Shown here: positions 15,653 to 25,084 of the stretch, one piece after another
Numbering within the stretch: position 1 is the first letter of the stretch
Layout of the letters: every line of letters begins with the position of its first letter
From: Enterocloster asparagiformis
Lineage (GTDB): Bacteria; Bacillota; Clostridia; Lachnospirales; Lachnospiraceae
DNA length: 64,000 nucleotides
Assembly: GCA_018380885.1 (NCBI GenBank)
Contig: JAGZSY010000003.1
Span: 259,814-323,813 of the forward strand
Reading direction: 5' to 3'
Program-made: the position numbers and the translations under genes
Notes under the pieces: generated by a model
Databases searched by the model: none
Told to the model about the DNA's origin: nothing
What the model saw: only the letters and a program-made list of their open reading frames with translations

Positions 15653-17335
15653 ATGAAGGAAAAAAAGAGAGGCTGCGGCTGCGCCGTGACGGCCGTTATT
15701 GTCGTTTTGATCCTGCTGACGGCCGGCGCGCTGGTGGGCTGGTATCTGCTGGGAAAGTACAAGCCCAGCAATGAGCTGGCGGACAAGGGCAAACTGTTCG
15801 GGATCAAGAGCGGACAGGTGGCGCTGGTGCTTGACAACGAGCTTCAGGATACAAAGGGAATCTACGAGGACAATCAGGTTTACCTGCCGGTGGGGTGGGT
15901 GAACGAATATCTGAACCAGCGCTTTTACTGGGACGAGAACGAGGAGCTTCTGGTGTACGCGCTGCCGGAATCAATCGTCTACGCGGATGCGCAGACCATG
16001 GGAAATTCCGGGCCCCTGCTGAAGGTGAAGGAGGACGGCGCATACCTGTCCCTGGGGCTGGTGGCCAACTACACGGATATCAGGACAGAGTCCTTTGATA
16101 CAAGCCAGATCAAGCGCGTGTTCATCGACACTCTCTGGAACCCGGTGCCCAAAGCCCAGGCGAAGCGTGCCGGAAAACTGAGAACCAAGGGCGGCGTCAA
16201 GAGCCCCATCGTCACGGAAGTGGACAAGGGCGACCAGCTGACCGTCCTGGAGGCCATGGAAAAATGGAGCAAGGTGCGCACGGCGGACGGCTATATGGGC
16301 TACATTGAGAACCGGAGGCTGGAGGAGCAGGAGGCGGAGACGCCGGTCAGCACGTTTGAGGCTCCGGTGTACACCAGCATTTCCCTGGACGAGCCGGTGA
16401 TTCTGGCCTTCCATCAGGTGTTCTCCCAGGAGGCCAACAACAAATTCGAAGAGCTGATTGCGGACGCCAAGGGCGTCAATGTGGTGGTGCCGTCCTGGTT
16501 TGTGATGACGGACAACAAGGGCAATTACTCGTCCATCGCCAGCCGGGATTACGTGGAAAAGGCCCACGCCAGGGGTATACAGGTCTGGGCCATGTTGAAC
16601 AACGTGAGCACTAAGGAGAGCGCCGCCATCAACACAAAGGAGCTGATGGGCTCCACCTCCAACCGCAAGAAGCTGATCGCCAGCCTGATGGAGGATGCGG
16701 ACACCTACGGCTTTGACGGCATCAACCTGGATTTCGAGAGCCTGAAAGCCGAGGCAGGCCCCCATTACGTTCAGTTTATCCGCGAGCTTTCGGTGGCCTG
16801 CCGGGGAAAGGGACTGGTGCTGTCTGTGGACAACTATGTTCCCTCGGCCTATACCAATTTCTATAACCGCAGGGAGCAGGGCACGGTGGCGGACTATGTG
16901 ATCATCATGGGCTACGACGAGCACTACGCCGGCGGGGAGGCGGGTTCCGTGGCTTCCATTACTTATGTGGAGAACGGAATCAAGGATACGCTGACCCAGG
17001 TGCCCAAGGAGAAGGTGATCAACGGAGTGCCGTTTTACACCAGAGTGTGGACGGTTCAGGGCGGCAAGACCACGTCCAAGGCCTACGGTATTTCCGACGC
17101 CAAGCAGTGGGTGGAGGACAATCAGGCGCAGCTGATCTGGGACGAAGCGCTGGGACAGTATTACGCTGAGGTCATAAACGCGGACGGCGAACAGTACATT
17201 TGGATGGAGGAGGAGACATCTCTGGGCCTGAAGATCGATTTGATCAGGGAGTACGATCTGGCCGGAGTGGCCTGCTGGAAACTGGGATTTGAGCCGGCGG
17301 ATATCTGGGACGTGGTGGATCGCGTGAAGGAATAA
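15653..17335 (+). CDS. Membrane-anchored GH18 glycosidase with SH3 domain
   Basis: A 560-residue cell-envelope protein. It has a single N-terminal membrane segment (about 10-30), a copper-amine-oxidase-N-like domain (VYLPVGWVNEYLNQRFYWDE), a bacterial SH3 domain (KLRTKGGVKSPIVTEVDKG) and a C-terminal GH18 TIM barrel like the YaaH/SleL spore-cortex N-acetylglucosaminidases. The GH18 catalytic motif reads DGINLDFE: the catalytic Glu is kept, but the middle Asp of DGxDxDxE is Asn. GGAGG 8 bases before 15653 and the typical Lys-rich signal-anchor start select this Met over 15578. It probably trims peptidoglycan at the cell surface or in spores. Confidence 0.87.
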   Translation: MKEKKRGCGCAVTAVIVVLILLTAGALVGWYLLGKYKPSNELADKGKLFGIKSGQVALVLDNELQDTKGIYEDNQVYLPVGWVNEYLNQRFYWDENEELLVYALPESIVYADAQTMGNSGPLLKVKEDGAYLSLGLVANYTDIRTESFDTSQIKRVFIDTLWNPVPKAQAKRAGKLRTKGGVKSPIVTEVDKGDQLTVLEAMEKWSKVRTADGYMGYIENRRLEEQEAETPVSTFEAPVYTSISLDEPVILAFHQVFSQEANNKFEELIADAKGVNVVVPSWFVMTDNKGNYSSIASRDYVEKAHARGIQVWAMLNNVSTKESAAINTKELMGSTSNRKKLIASLMEDADTYGFDGINLDFESLKAEAGPHYVQFIRELSVACRGKGLVLSVDNYVPSAYTNFYNRREQGTVADYVIIMGYDEHYAGGEAGSVASITYVENGIKDTLTQVPKEKVINGVPFYTRVWTVQGGKTTSKAYGISDAKQWVEDNQAQLIWDEALGQYYAEVINADGEQYIWMEEETSLGLKIDLIREYDLAGVACWKLGFEPADIWDVVDRVKE

Positions 17336-17374
17336 GATGAGACCGGCGCCAAAAAATGGAACTGGGGGATGGAC

Positions 17375-18847
17375 ATGAAGCGCAGAATCAGAATAAAAGG
17401 ATGGATTGCGGCAGCGGCAGCGGTCAGCGTGCTGGCCGCAGGCTGCGGCGTGCGAACGGACACGCCGGTGGAGAGCGGGGCGAGTGTTCCTCAGGAGACC
17501 ACGGCCGCGCAGACAAGCGAGGCTGAAAAACCCACTCACCCGGAGCCGGACACCATCGAGCCCTTTCCCACGGAGGCTCCTGAGCCGGAGACTGTGGCGG
17601 AAAAGCCCGACCACGCCACGCGGATTGTGCTGATGACCGATATACACTATCTGGCTGGTTCGCTGCGGGACGAGGGAGAGGCGTTTACCTCCATGGTGGA
17701 TCACGGCGACGGCAAGCTGGTGAATTACGTGGAGGAGATTGTAGATGCGGCCCTGGAGGAGACGATCAGCCAGAATGCTGACGTGCTGATCCTCAGCGGC
17801 GACCTCTCTTTAAACGGCGAGGAGGACAGCCACAGGGAGCTGGCGAAAAAGCTTGAAAAGGTGCAGGACGCCGGGATTCCGGTCCTGGTCATCCCGGGCA
17901 ACCACGATATCAACAACCCGCGGGCAGCCGGGTACCAGGGAAAGGATATCTATCCGGCGGGCGACATAGACCCGGATCAATTTGCGGAAATTTACGGTGA
18001 ATACGGCTATGATGAGGCGTACAGCAGGGACTCCAATTCCCTCAGCTATACGTATTATCTGGATCAGGATACCTGCCTGCTGATGTTGGACACCTGCCAG
18101 TATGAGCCGAGAAATCTGGTGGGAGGCATGATCAAGACCGAGACCTATGAATGGATTGAGGCGCAGCTGGACGAGGCGGAGGAGGCCGGCATGCGCATTT
18201 TGCCGGTGGCCCATCACAACCTGCTGGATGAGAGCAAGGTTTACGTGGACGACTGCACCATCGAGCACAGCGACCGCCTGATCGATATGCTGGAGGAGCG
18301 CAATATCCCGCTGTTTCTCAGCGGACACTTGCATGTCCAGCATTTTATGCAGCACGACGACATCGGCATTTACGAGGTGGTGACCAGCTCTCTGGCCACG
18401 CCGCCCTGCCAGTACGGAGTGCTGGACTACATGAGCGACGAGTCGTTTTCCTACCGCACCAGACAGGTGGACATGGAGCGCTGGGCCAAGCGCCACCACG
18501 TGACGGACGAGAACCTGCTGTCCTTTGACACGTACAGCCCGCCCACGCTGAACAAAATCTTCTACAACCAGGCCTACGATGCCATGAAGGACTCCAAGGA
18601 GGAGGAGAAGCCCGGCGACCTGTTCGTGAAGCTGACGCTGTCGGAAAAGCAGCAGATGTCCCAGGTGTATGCGGATATCAACGCCGCCTGCTACGCGGGC
18701 AAGGCCGTGGATGTTGTGGAGGAGGCCACGGGCCGCCCGGCTTACAAGATGTGGCAGGAATACTGCTATCCCGCCGTGCTGTTCGAGTACCTGGAGTACA
18801 TTGTGGAGGACGCGGTGAAGGATTACAACGTCCTGGAGGTGGACTGA
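17375..18847 (+). CDS. Metallophosphoesterase lipoprotein
   Basis: A 490-residue exported calcineurin-like phosphoesterase. The signal peptide ends in the lipobox LAAGC (Cys24), followed by a Pro/Glu/Thr-rich linker to about residue 80. The metal-binding motifs occur in order: MTDIHY, SGDLSLNG, PGNHD, AHHN and SGHLHVQH. It acts on the outer face of the membrane; the substrate is unknown. Start at 17375: the G-rich ribosome-binding site (GGGGG) is too close to the alternative ATG at 17369. It lies 39 bases after the GH18 gene and probably shares its transcript. Confidence 0.88.
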   Translation: MKRRIRIKGWIAAAAAVSVLAAGCGVRTDTPVESGASVPQETTAAQTSEAEKPTHPEPDTIEPFPTEAPEPETVAEKPDHATRIVLMTDIHYLAGSLRDEGEAFTSMVDHGDGKLVNYVEEIVDAALEETISQNADVLILSGDLSLNGEEDSHRELAKKLEKVQDAGIPVLVIPGNHDINNPRAAGYQGKDIYPAGDIDPDQFAEIYGEYGYDEAYSRDSNSLSYTYYLDQDTCLLMLDTCQYEPRNLVGGMIKTETYEWIEAQLDEAEEAGMRILPVAHHNLLDESKVYVDDCTIEHSDRLIDMLEERNIPLFLSGHLHVQHFMQHDDIGIYEVVTSSLATPPCQYGVLDYMSDESFSYRTRQVDMERWAKRHHVTDENLLSFDTYSPPTLNKIFYNQAYDAMKDSKEEEKPGDLFVKLTLSEKQQMSQVYADINAACYAGKAVDVVEEATGRPAYKMWQEYCYPAVLFEYLEYIVEDAVKDYNVLEVD

Positions 18848-18862
18848 CAGGCGGGGATATAT

Positions 18863-18923
18863 GACCGGAAAACGGAGCCAAAGGGCCGCGTGCGGCAAGG
18901 CTGCGATTTCCGGTTCTTTTTTT
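18863..18923 (+). terminator. Terminator after the phosphoesterase gene
   Basis: ACCGGAAA (18864-18871) pairs with TTTCCGGT (18907-18914) and is followed by TCTTTTTTT. The loop is long (35 bases) but can form an internal GC stem. Confidence 0.7.
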
Positions 18924-18975
18924 GCCCGCCGGGTGAATATACTGAATCAAGTAGTTGTGAGCGGAGCGTCATTGG

Positions 18976-19692
18976 ATGAAGCATTCTGCGTGGCAGACCT
19001 TCATGGGTATTCTGCTGCTTTTTATTGTTTGTGTAGTGTCCTGGGAAGCCGGCACGCTGGCGGCGGTGGAGAACCGCAAGGCGGATATGCGGGAGGAGAA
19101 GCCCCTTGTGGTCATTGATGCCGGGCATGGGGGCTTTGACCCGGGCAAGGTGGGCATCGACGGCCAGCTGGAAAAGGATATCAATCTGAGCATCGCCCTG
19201 AGACTGAAGGAGTACCTGGAGGCCTCCGACGTCAACGTGATTCTGACCCGCGACACGGATACCGGGCTCTACCAGTCCGGGGACAGCCGCAAAAAGGTAT
19301 CGGATATGCGCAGGCGCTGCGATATCATCAACGAGGCCAGGCCCGATCTGGTGGTCAGCATCCACCAGAACAGCTATCACCAGGAAGAGATAAACGGCGG
19401 CCAGGTGTTTTACTATAAGACGTCGCAGAACGGAAAGCGGCTGGCGGAGATTCTCCAGAAACGTTTCGACTACGTGCTGGGAGACGCCAACCGGCGTGTG
19501 GCTAAGGCCAACGACAATTACTACCTTCTGCTGCATGTGAAGGAGCCCATTGTGATTGTGGAGTGCGGTTTCCTCAGCAACCGCAAGGAGGCCAAGGCCC
19601 TGGAGAACGACGAATACCAGGACCGGCTGGCCTGGACCATCCACATGGGAGTGATGGAGTATTTGAATACGGACGAGGGGCATGGAAAGTAG
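18976..19692 (+). CDS. cwlD: N-acetylmuramoyl-L-alanine amidase, CwlD-like
   Basis: A 238-residue zinc amidase (Amidase_3) with an N-terminal membrane segment at about residues 8-28. In sporulating Firmicutes CwlD, together with PdaA, makes muramic-delta-lactam in the spore cortex. Zinc/catalytic motifs are IDAGHGGFDPG, the Glu-containing block LEKDINLSIAL, SIHQNS and the catalytic Glu in VIVECGFLSN. The size and single anchor fit CwlD better than the larger cell-division amidases with repeat domains. It supports an endospore-forming host. A terminator follows. Confidence 0.82.
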   Translation: MKHSAWQTFMGILLLFIVCVVSWEAGTLAAVENRKADMREEKPLVVIDAGHGGFDPGKVGIDGQLEKDINLSIALRLKEYLEASDVNVILTRDTDTGLYQSGDSRKKVSDMRRRCDIINEARPDLVVSIHQNSYHQEEINGGQVFYYKTSQNGKRLAEILQKRFDYVLGDANRRVAKANDNYYLLLHVKEPIVIVECGFLSNRKEAKALENDEYQDRLAWTIHMGVMEYLNTDEGHGK

Positions 19693-19716
19693 AAAAAATC
19701 GGAAATAGGGGCGAAG

Positions 19717-19757
19717 GAAACGCGCCGGGATCGAGATGGATCGGTCCCGGTATTTTT
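19717..19757 (+). terminator. Terminator after cwlD
   Basis: CGCCGGGATCGA pairs with ATCGGTCCCGG, followed by TATTTTT. Its first 18 bases are identical to the terminator arm at 28380-28397. Confidence 0.75.
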
Positions 19758-19783
19758 GCGGCTGAAAATAGATGAAAACAAAC

Positions 19784-19989
19784 ATGTATACAAGATGTGA
19801 AAAAACTGGATGCAAGTTTTATATCAGGAGAGATTGGCAAAAATATAACAAATAAAGGAAAAGTGCACAAATATTACCTGGTAAATAGGGAGAAAAGAGA
19901 AATAAATTAGTATAAAATAACGTTTTAAAGCGAATTGATCGGCATGTTATTGACAATGAAAAAATCGTGTGATAATGTATGTATACAAG
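19784..19989 (+). promoter_or_regulatory. Polyol-operon promoter with two atgtatacaag sites
   Basis: An 11-base sequence, atgtatacaag, occurs at 19784-19794 and 19979-19989. The second copy directly follows the promoter TTGACA (19950-19955) with extended -10 TGTGATAAT (GATAAT at 19971-19976, 15-base spacer). The core GTATAC is a palindrome of the kind bound by GntR/FCD regulators; the regulator gene at 27688 closes this operon. The remaining AT-rich sequence of the gap (19758-20038) shows nothing else. Confidence 0.55.
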
Positions 19990-20038
19990 TTAAGCGCGAT
20001 TTGTATCAAAATAGAAGCGCTGTTTGATGGAGGAGGAA

Positions 20039-21073
20039 ATGAAAAATAAAGTAGCGTTTTTAGTGGACAAGGGACAGATTGAGATGGGCGAGCGGGAGTG
20101 TCCGGCGCCGGTGGGGGAAGAGGTGCTGATCAAGGTGAGACACTGCGGCATCTGCGGGTCGGACGTTCACAATTATGTGGAGGGAGGGACTGGAAAGCGG
20201 ATCATCCGCTTCCCGTTTATCCTGGGTCATGAGCTGGCCGGGGAAATCGTGGCCGTGGGAGAGGCGGTAAAGGGACTGAAAGCAGGAGACCGGGTCTGCG
20301 TGGAGCCGGGGGTGCCCTGCGGGGTCTGCGAGTTCTGCCGCAAAGGGGAGTACAACCTGTGCCCGGACATGAAGTTTATGGCGGCTTATCCGGTGGAAGG
20401 CTCTATGCAGGAGTATCTTACGTTTCCTGAGACAAACTGTTTCAAGCTCCCGGACAATGTATCCACGGTGGAGGGGGCGCTGATCGAACCGCTGGCCGTA
20501 GGGCTTTATGCGGCGGAGCAGGCCAATGTGAAGGTGAACGACACGGTGGTGATCCTGGGAATGGGCTGTATCGGCCTGATGACCCTGCTGGCCTGCAAGG
20601 CGAGAAATGTGGGCAGGATCATCGCGGTGGACATCTACGACAGCCATCTGAAAACAGCGTCTGAGCTGGGGGCCGACTGTCTGATTAATTCTGAAGCGGA
20701 GGATGCGGTGGCTGCGATCGAGAAGCTCACCGGGGGCCGGCTGGCGGATATCACCTTTGAGACGGCGGGACAGGGAGCCACCGCGCTGATGGCTCCGGCC
20801 GTGACCAGGCGGGGCGGAACCATCATGTGCGTGGGGAACATTACCAAGCCCACGCCGTACAAGTTCTTCGATATCTCGTGCAAGGAGATCACGCTGAAAA
20901 CACAGTTCCGCTACCGAAACGTGTTTGCGCTGGCGGTGGACCTGATCGCCTCGGGCAAGGTGGATTTGAGCCCCGTCAGGCCTCAGATATTTCCGTTTGA
21001 CCAAACGCAGGAGGCGTTCCAGTATGCCATCAACCATGCGGAGAGCACGGTGAAGTGCATGCTTGAAATGTAG
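20039..21073 (+). CDS. Zinc-dependent polyol dehydrogenase (sorbitol/xylitol type)
   Basis: A 344-residue medium-chain dehydrogenase resembling L-iditol/sorbitol and xylitol dehydrogenases. The catalytic zinc motifs are GICGSDVHNY and GHELAGE plus an EP pair further on; the structural zinc Cys set is CGVCEFCRKGEYNLC; the NAD fold is VVILGMGCIGLM. It would oxidise a polyol or sugar acid to a ketose for the transketolase encoded downstream. GGAGG precedes 20039 with workable spacing; ATG 20027 and TTG 20024 lie upstream within the ribosome-binding region. First gene of the operon. Confidence 0.88.
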   Translation: MKNKVAFLVDKGQIEMGERECPAPVGEEVLIKVRHCGICGSDVHNYVEGGTGKRIIRFPFILGHELAGEIVAVGEAVKGLKAGDRVCVEPGVPCGVCEFCRKGEYNLCPDMKFMAAYPVEGSMQEYLTFPETNCFKLPDNVSTVEGALIEPLAVGLYAAEQANVKVNDTVVILGMGCIGLMTLLACKARNVGRIIAVDIYDSHLKTASELGADCLINSEAEDAVAAIEKLTGGRLADITFETAGQGATALMAPAVTRRGGTIMCVGNITKPTPYKFFDISCKEITLKTQFRYRNVFALAVDLIASGKVDLSPVRPQIFPFDQTQEAFQYAINHAESTVKCMLEM

Positions 21074-21125
21074 AGATAATCACAAAAACACAGAGGGAAT
21101 CACAAAAAGGAGAGGAGCTACAAAG

Positions 21126-22391
21126 ATGAAGAAGAGAATGTTGGTACCGTTGACGATCGGGTGTGCGGCATTGGCGCTGTTTGGCTGCGGGGGCGGCGCG
21201 CAACAGAGCCCGGGAACCCAGGCACAGGCAGGAAATACTGTGGCGGAGAGCGGCGGGGCAGGAGGCGCTTCCGGGGAGACCGCGGCGGGAGGCCAGACGG
21301 CCGCTTCCGGGGACACCATCAAGGTGGGCGTGCTCTGGTCGGCTACCGGCGATACCGGCGGCCGCGGCGTTTTCCAGAAGGAAGCCATGGAAATGGCGGC
21401 CAGAGAGATCAATGAGGCGGGCGGTATCCTGGGCAGACAGCTGGAGCTGGTGTTCGAGGACGACGGCAGCGACCAGACCACCTCCATCAACATGATGAAC
21501 AAGATGGTCGCCAACGACGAGATCGCGGCAGTGTTCGGGCCTCACACCTCCACAAACGCCATGGCGGTTTCCGATATTGTGAAGAACGCCGGCATCCCCT
21601 ATTTCACCGGCGGAACCTCCGTGAAGCTGAAGGACCTGCAAAACGAGTACATGTTCAAGGTGCGCTGCAACGACGGCCTTGTGGTGGAATCAGCCATGAA
21701 CTTTGCCACCGGGGAGCTGGGAGCCAAGAAGATCGGCATTCTCTACATCAACGACGAGTTCGGCGTGGGCGGAAGAGACATTATGGTGAAATACTGTGAG
21801 GACAACGGCCTGGAGTACGTGGAGGCGAACCACAACGGCACGGATCAGGACCTGACCTCCCAGATCATGCAGATGAAGCAGGAGAATGTGGACGTCCTCA
21901 TCGGCTGGTCCTCCAACGTCTGCCCGATTCTTGCCAGACAGACCACGGAGCTGGGATTTGACAAGCCGGTGATCATGAACGCGGCCTTTGCAGGCCAGGA
22001 TGTGCTGGACTCCCTTCCGGCGGAATCCACGGACGGCAAGTATGCGGCCACGGACTTCACGGCCGAGGACCCGGACGATGAGGTTAAGAGCTTTGTGGAC
22101 AAGTTTAAGACAGCTTACGGCAAGGTGCCGGTGGGCGACCGGGACGCCGCATACTACGGCGGACTCTATATGTTCAAGGCCGCGGTGGAGAAGGCCGGTA
22201 CCACAGACCGGGAGGCCGTCAAGGAGGCTATGTATCAGATTAAGGATATCGAGGCTCCCTTCGGAAAGCTGACCGCGGACGAGAACGGCTGCCTGGTTCA
22301 TCAGTGCGATATCGTTCAGGCCCAGAAGCAGGACGATGGAAAGTGCGTGCTGGTATTGGTGGATAAGGTGCGCGAGGAAGGGTTCAACTGA
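21126..22391 (+). CDS. ABC substrate-binding lipoprotein, Liv type
   Basis: A 421-residue binding protein of the branched-chain amino acid family (Peripla_BP_6). The signal peptide ends in the lipobox ALFGC (Cys21), followed by a Gly/Ala/Gln linker. The mature domain starts IKVGVLWSATGDTGGRG and shows the family blocks GILGRQLELVFEDDGSD and VAAVFGPHTSTN-like segments. Although the family is named for amino acids, the operon (polyol dehydrogenase, transketolase) suggests a polyol, sugar or short-chain compound as ligand. AGGAG 9-14 bases upstream marks the ATG at 21126. Confidence 0.9.
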   Translation: MKKRMLVPLTIGCAALALFGCGGGAQQSPGTQAQAGNTVAESGGAGGASGETAAGGQTAASGDTIKVGVLWSATGDTGGRGVFQKEAMEMAAREINEAGGILGRQLELVFEDDGSDQTTSINMMNKMVANDEIAAVFGPHTSTNAMAVSDIVKNAGIPYFTGGTSVKLKDLQNEYMFKVRCNDGLVVESAMNFATGELGAKKIGILYINDEFGVGGRDIMVKYCEDNGLEYVEANHNGTDQDLTSQIMQMKQENVDVLIGWSSNVCPILARQTTELGFDKPVIMNAAFAGQDVLDSLPAESTDGKYAATDFTAEDPDDEVKSFVDKFKTAYGKVPVGDRDAAYYGGLYMFKAAVEKAGTTDREAVKEAMYQIKDIEAPFGKLTADENGCLVHQCDIVQAQKQDDGKCVLVLVDKVREEGFN

Positions 22392-22411
22392 TACGATTGA
22401 GTGGATATGAC

Positions 22412-22448
22412 AGGGCTGCCTGCACGGTCCGTACCGGCAGACGGCCCT
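22412..22448 (+). promoter_or_regulatory. Intercistronic hairpin
   Basis: AGGGCTGCCTGC can pair with GGCAGACGGCCCT between the binding-protein and permease genes. This is a common way to keep binding-protein mRNA in excess. No T run follows. Confidence 0.45.
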
Positions 22449-22469
22449 TCGGCTTGATGAGGAGGAAAA

Positions 22470-23336
22470 ATGGGGCAGATCATACTTCAACTGATACTTG
22501 CGGGCCTGGCGATGGGGTTCATCTACGCGCTGGTCAGCATCGAGTACACGATTATATGGAACGCATCGGGACTTCTGAACTTTTCTCATGAACGGTTTAT
22601 TCTGCTGGGGGCGTACATATTCGGAGCCCAGTTCATTATGAATATGAAATTTAACAGCGGGCTGGCGGTGATCGCCGCCCTGGCCACGGCCTTCGTGGTG
22701 GGCATGATCGTGTCCTACGTGCTGGTGAGACCGCTTCAGTACCTTCCGTTGGTATTTTCTGTGACCGGAACCATCATGCTTGGCAGGATCATCACGGAGA
22801 GCGTGCGGATTATCTGGGGAAACAATCCCATTCCGCTGGCCAACTGGCTTCAGGGCGTGTTCCACGTGGGAACACTGGTCATCAGCAGGACCTATGTGGC
22901 GATTATCCTGACCGCCATCGTGCTGGTGGTGGCGCTGCAGCTGTTTTTGAATAAGACAAAGCTGGGGACTGCCATGCGCTGTCTGTCCCAGAACCGCAAC
23001 GCGGCCAAGCTGATGGGCATCGACGTAGACCTGCTGGCCGCAGTCACCATGGGCGTGTCTACCATGGTCTGCGCGGTCATCGGCATCCTGATCATCCCCC
23101 TGTTCCAGATTCGGGGCGACATGACCGGCATGATCGGACTGAAGGGGTTTGCCGCAGGCGTATTCGGAGGGTTCGGATACCTGCCCGGGGGCATCCTGGG
23201 AGGAATCCTTATCGGAGTGCTGGAATCTCTGAGCACTCTGGTGATACCGGGCATCTATAAGGATATCGTATCCTTTGTGATCATGATCACGTTCCTGATA
23301 ATCCGTCCCCAGGGTATCCTCGGGCACAAGGCGTAG
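22470..23336 (+). CDS. ABC permease LivH-like
   Basis: A 288-residue membrane permease of the LivH subfamily with about eight hydrophobic segments. Family features include GLAMGFIYALVSIEYTI at the N terminus and the cytoplasmic loop RCLSQNRNAAKLMGIDVD, which contacts the ATPase. GAGGAGG precedes the ATG. It forms the channel with the LivM-like permease encoded ten bases downstream. Confidence 0.92.
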   Translation: MGQIILQLILAGLAMGFIYALVSIEYTIIWNASGLLNFSHERFILLGAYIFGAQFIMNMKFNSGLAVIAALATAFVVGMIVSYVLVRPLQYLPLVFSVTGTIMLGRIITESVRIIWGNNPIPLANWLQGVFHVGTLVISRTYVAIILTAIVLVVALQLFLNKTKLGTAMRCLSQNRNAAKLMGIDVDLLAAVTMGVSTMVCAVIGILIIPLFQIRGDMTGMIGLKGFAAGVFGGFGYLPGGILGGILIGVLESLSTLVIPGIYKDIVSFVIMITFLIIRPQGILGHKA

Positions 23337-23345
23337 GAGGTAGAA

Positions 23346-24296
23346 ATGAGCAGAAAGAATAAAATTGTGTTTTTGCTGGCTCTTCTGCTGGCTGCGGCTG
23401 TGGCGCCGTTGATTGTCACGGACAATTATAACAGAGGAGTCTTTACCATTGTACTAATCAACGTCGTCTCCGTCCTGGGACTGAATTTCATCACCGGCCT
23501 CACCGGGCAGATGAACCTGGGAACCGCGGGCATCATGGCCATCGGCGCCTATACCTCGGCCCTGCTGACTGTGAAAATGGGCTTCTCGCCCTGGATCACC
23601 CTGCTGATCTCCGCCGGAATGGGACTGGCCATCGGCTTCGGGCTGGGCTACCCGTCCCTCCGGGTTCAGGGCGTGTATTTGGCCCTGACCACCATCGGTT
23701 TCTCGGAGGTGGTGCGTATGCTGCTGAGCAACTTCCAGTGGACCAACGGTATCCGCGGCGTCCATGGGATTCCGGCCCTGAGCCTGCCGGGACTTAACGG
23801 ACAGAATCCCCTGGCCAGGTATTACATTTACTTAGGCTTTGTGGTGCTGGCCACCATCGCTGCCTTTCGGATCGCCAATTCCAAGTATGGCCGGCTGTTT
23901 AAGGCCATCCGGGACAACTACGAGGCGGTCCAGGCCTGCGGCGTCAACATCGCTTACCCGAAGATCATGGCCTTTACACTGGCTGCGGTGTACGGCTGCA
24001 TCGCAGGTTCCCTGTACGCGCTGCACATGGGATTCATTTCCCCCACTGTCTACACCTTTGACTACTCCACCACCTTTGTTGTGATGATGATTCTGGGGGG
24101 CATCGGCTCCGTACCCGGCTGCGTCCTGGGGGCGGTTATCTGCACCATTCTTCCGGAAAAGCTGCGTTTTCTGGGCAACTGGTATTGGATTGTATTCAGC
24201 GCCATTATTTTGCTCATCATTCTGTTCCGGCCCTACGGAATCATCAGCCTGTTCAACCGGAAAAAGCACGCGCCGGAAGCGGAGAAAGGAAAGTAA
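23346..24296 (+). CDS. ABC permease LivM-like
   Basis: A 316-residue permease of the LivM subfamily. It has the diagnostic segment GLTGQMNLGTAGIMAIGAYT near residue 50 and the ATPase-coupling loop FKAIRDNYEAVQACGVN. GTAGGAGG lies just before the ATG, overlapping the end region of the LivH-like gene. Partner of the LivH-like permease. Confidence 0.92.
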   Translation: MSRKNKIVFLLALLLAAAVAPLIVTDNYNRGVFTIVLINVVSVLGLNFITGLTGQMNLGTAGIMAIGAYTSALLTVKMGFSPWITLLISAGMGLAIGFGLGYPSLRVQGVYLALTTIGFSEVVRMLLSNFQWTNGIRGVHGIPALSLPGLNGQNPLARYYIYLGFVVLATIAAFRIANSKYGRLFKAIRDNYEAVQACGVNIAYPKIMAFTLAAVYGCIAGSLYALHMGFISPTVYTFDYSTTFVVMMILGGIGSVPGCVLGAVICTILPEKLRFLGNWYWIVFSAIILLIILFRPYGIISLFNRKKHAPEAEKGK

Positions 24297-24299
24297 GCT

Positions 24300-25082
24300 A
24301 TGGATACAGTATTACAGGTAAGGGGGCTCACTAAGAAATTTTCCGGCCTGACCGCGGTAAACGACCTGTCCTTTGATGTGAAAAAACGCACCATTCACTC
24401 GCTGATCGGCCCCAACGGTTCCGGCAAGAGCACCACCATCAACATGATCACCGGGGCTCTGCCCATCACGTCCGGGACCATTGTCTACAACGGGGAGACG
24501 GTCAGCGGGCTTCCCATGCACGAGGTGGCCTTAAAGGGCGTGGGCAGAACTTTTCAGAATTTAAAGCTGTTCACCTCCATGACGGTTAAGGAGAACCTGA
24601 TGGTGGGTATGCACGCCCAGCTGAAAACCGGTTTTTTTAAGTTCCTATTAAGTCCCGGCGCGGCGGAGCGGGAGGAACGGGCCGCGGAGCAGAAGGCGCT
24701 GGAGGTGATCGATTATCTGGGACTCTATAACCAGAGGGACGAGATTGTTAAAAACCTTCCCTACGGCCAGCAGAAGCTGACGGAGCTGGGCCGTTCGATT
24801 ATGACCTCCCCCAGGCTTCTGTTCCTGGACGAGCCTGCGGCGGGCTTAAACCCCAGCGAGCGGGTGAAGTTTATCGACGTGCTGTTAAAGGTGTTCGAGG
24901 ACGGAATCGACCTGTTTCTGATCGAGCACAACATGGACGTGGTGATGAGCATCTCCAACTACATTACGGTGATCAACTTCGGCAAGAAGATTGCGGAGGG
25001 GACGCCTGCGCAGATTCAGAACAACGACGACGTGATCACGGCGTATTTAGGCGATAAATACAAGAAAAAAAGCGGGGGTTGA
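24300..25082 (+). CDS. ABC ATPase LivG-like
   Basis: A 260-residue ATPase with Walker A GPNGSGKST at about 40-48, Q-loop FQNLKLF, signature LPYGQQKLTELGR (in place of LSYGQQ) and Walker B LLFLDEPAAGLNP. The inserted helical segment after the Q-loop is typical of LivG and absent from LivF. It begins four bases after the LivM-like stop. Confidence 0.93.
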   Translation: MDTVLQVRGLTKKFSGLTAVNDLSFDVKKRTIHSLIGPNGSGKSTTINMITGALPITSGTIVYNGETVSGLPMHEVALKGVGRTFQNLKLFTSMTVKENLMVGMHAQLKTGFFKFLLSPGAAEREERAAEQKALEVIDYLGLYNQRDEIVKNLPYGQQKLTELGRSIMTSPRLLFLDEPAAGLNPSERVKFIDVLLKVFEDGIDLFLIEHNMDVVMSISNYITVINFGKKIAEGTPAQIQNNDDVITAYLGDKYKKKSGG

Positions 25083-25084
25083 AT

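Noticed and set aside
15971..17704. 577-residue open frame on the minus strand
   Set aside because: It is antisense to the GH18 gene, with His/Arg-rich composition typical of a shadow frame and no ribosome-binding site.
21690..23327. 545-residue open frame on the minus strand
   Set aside because: Antisense shadow of the binding-protein and LivH-like genes; composition is not protein-like.
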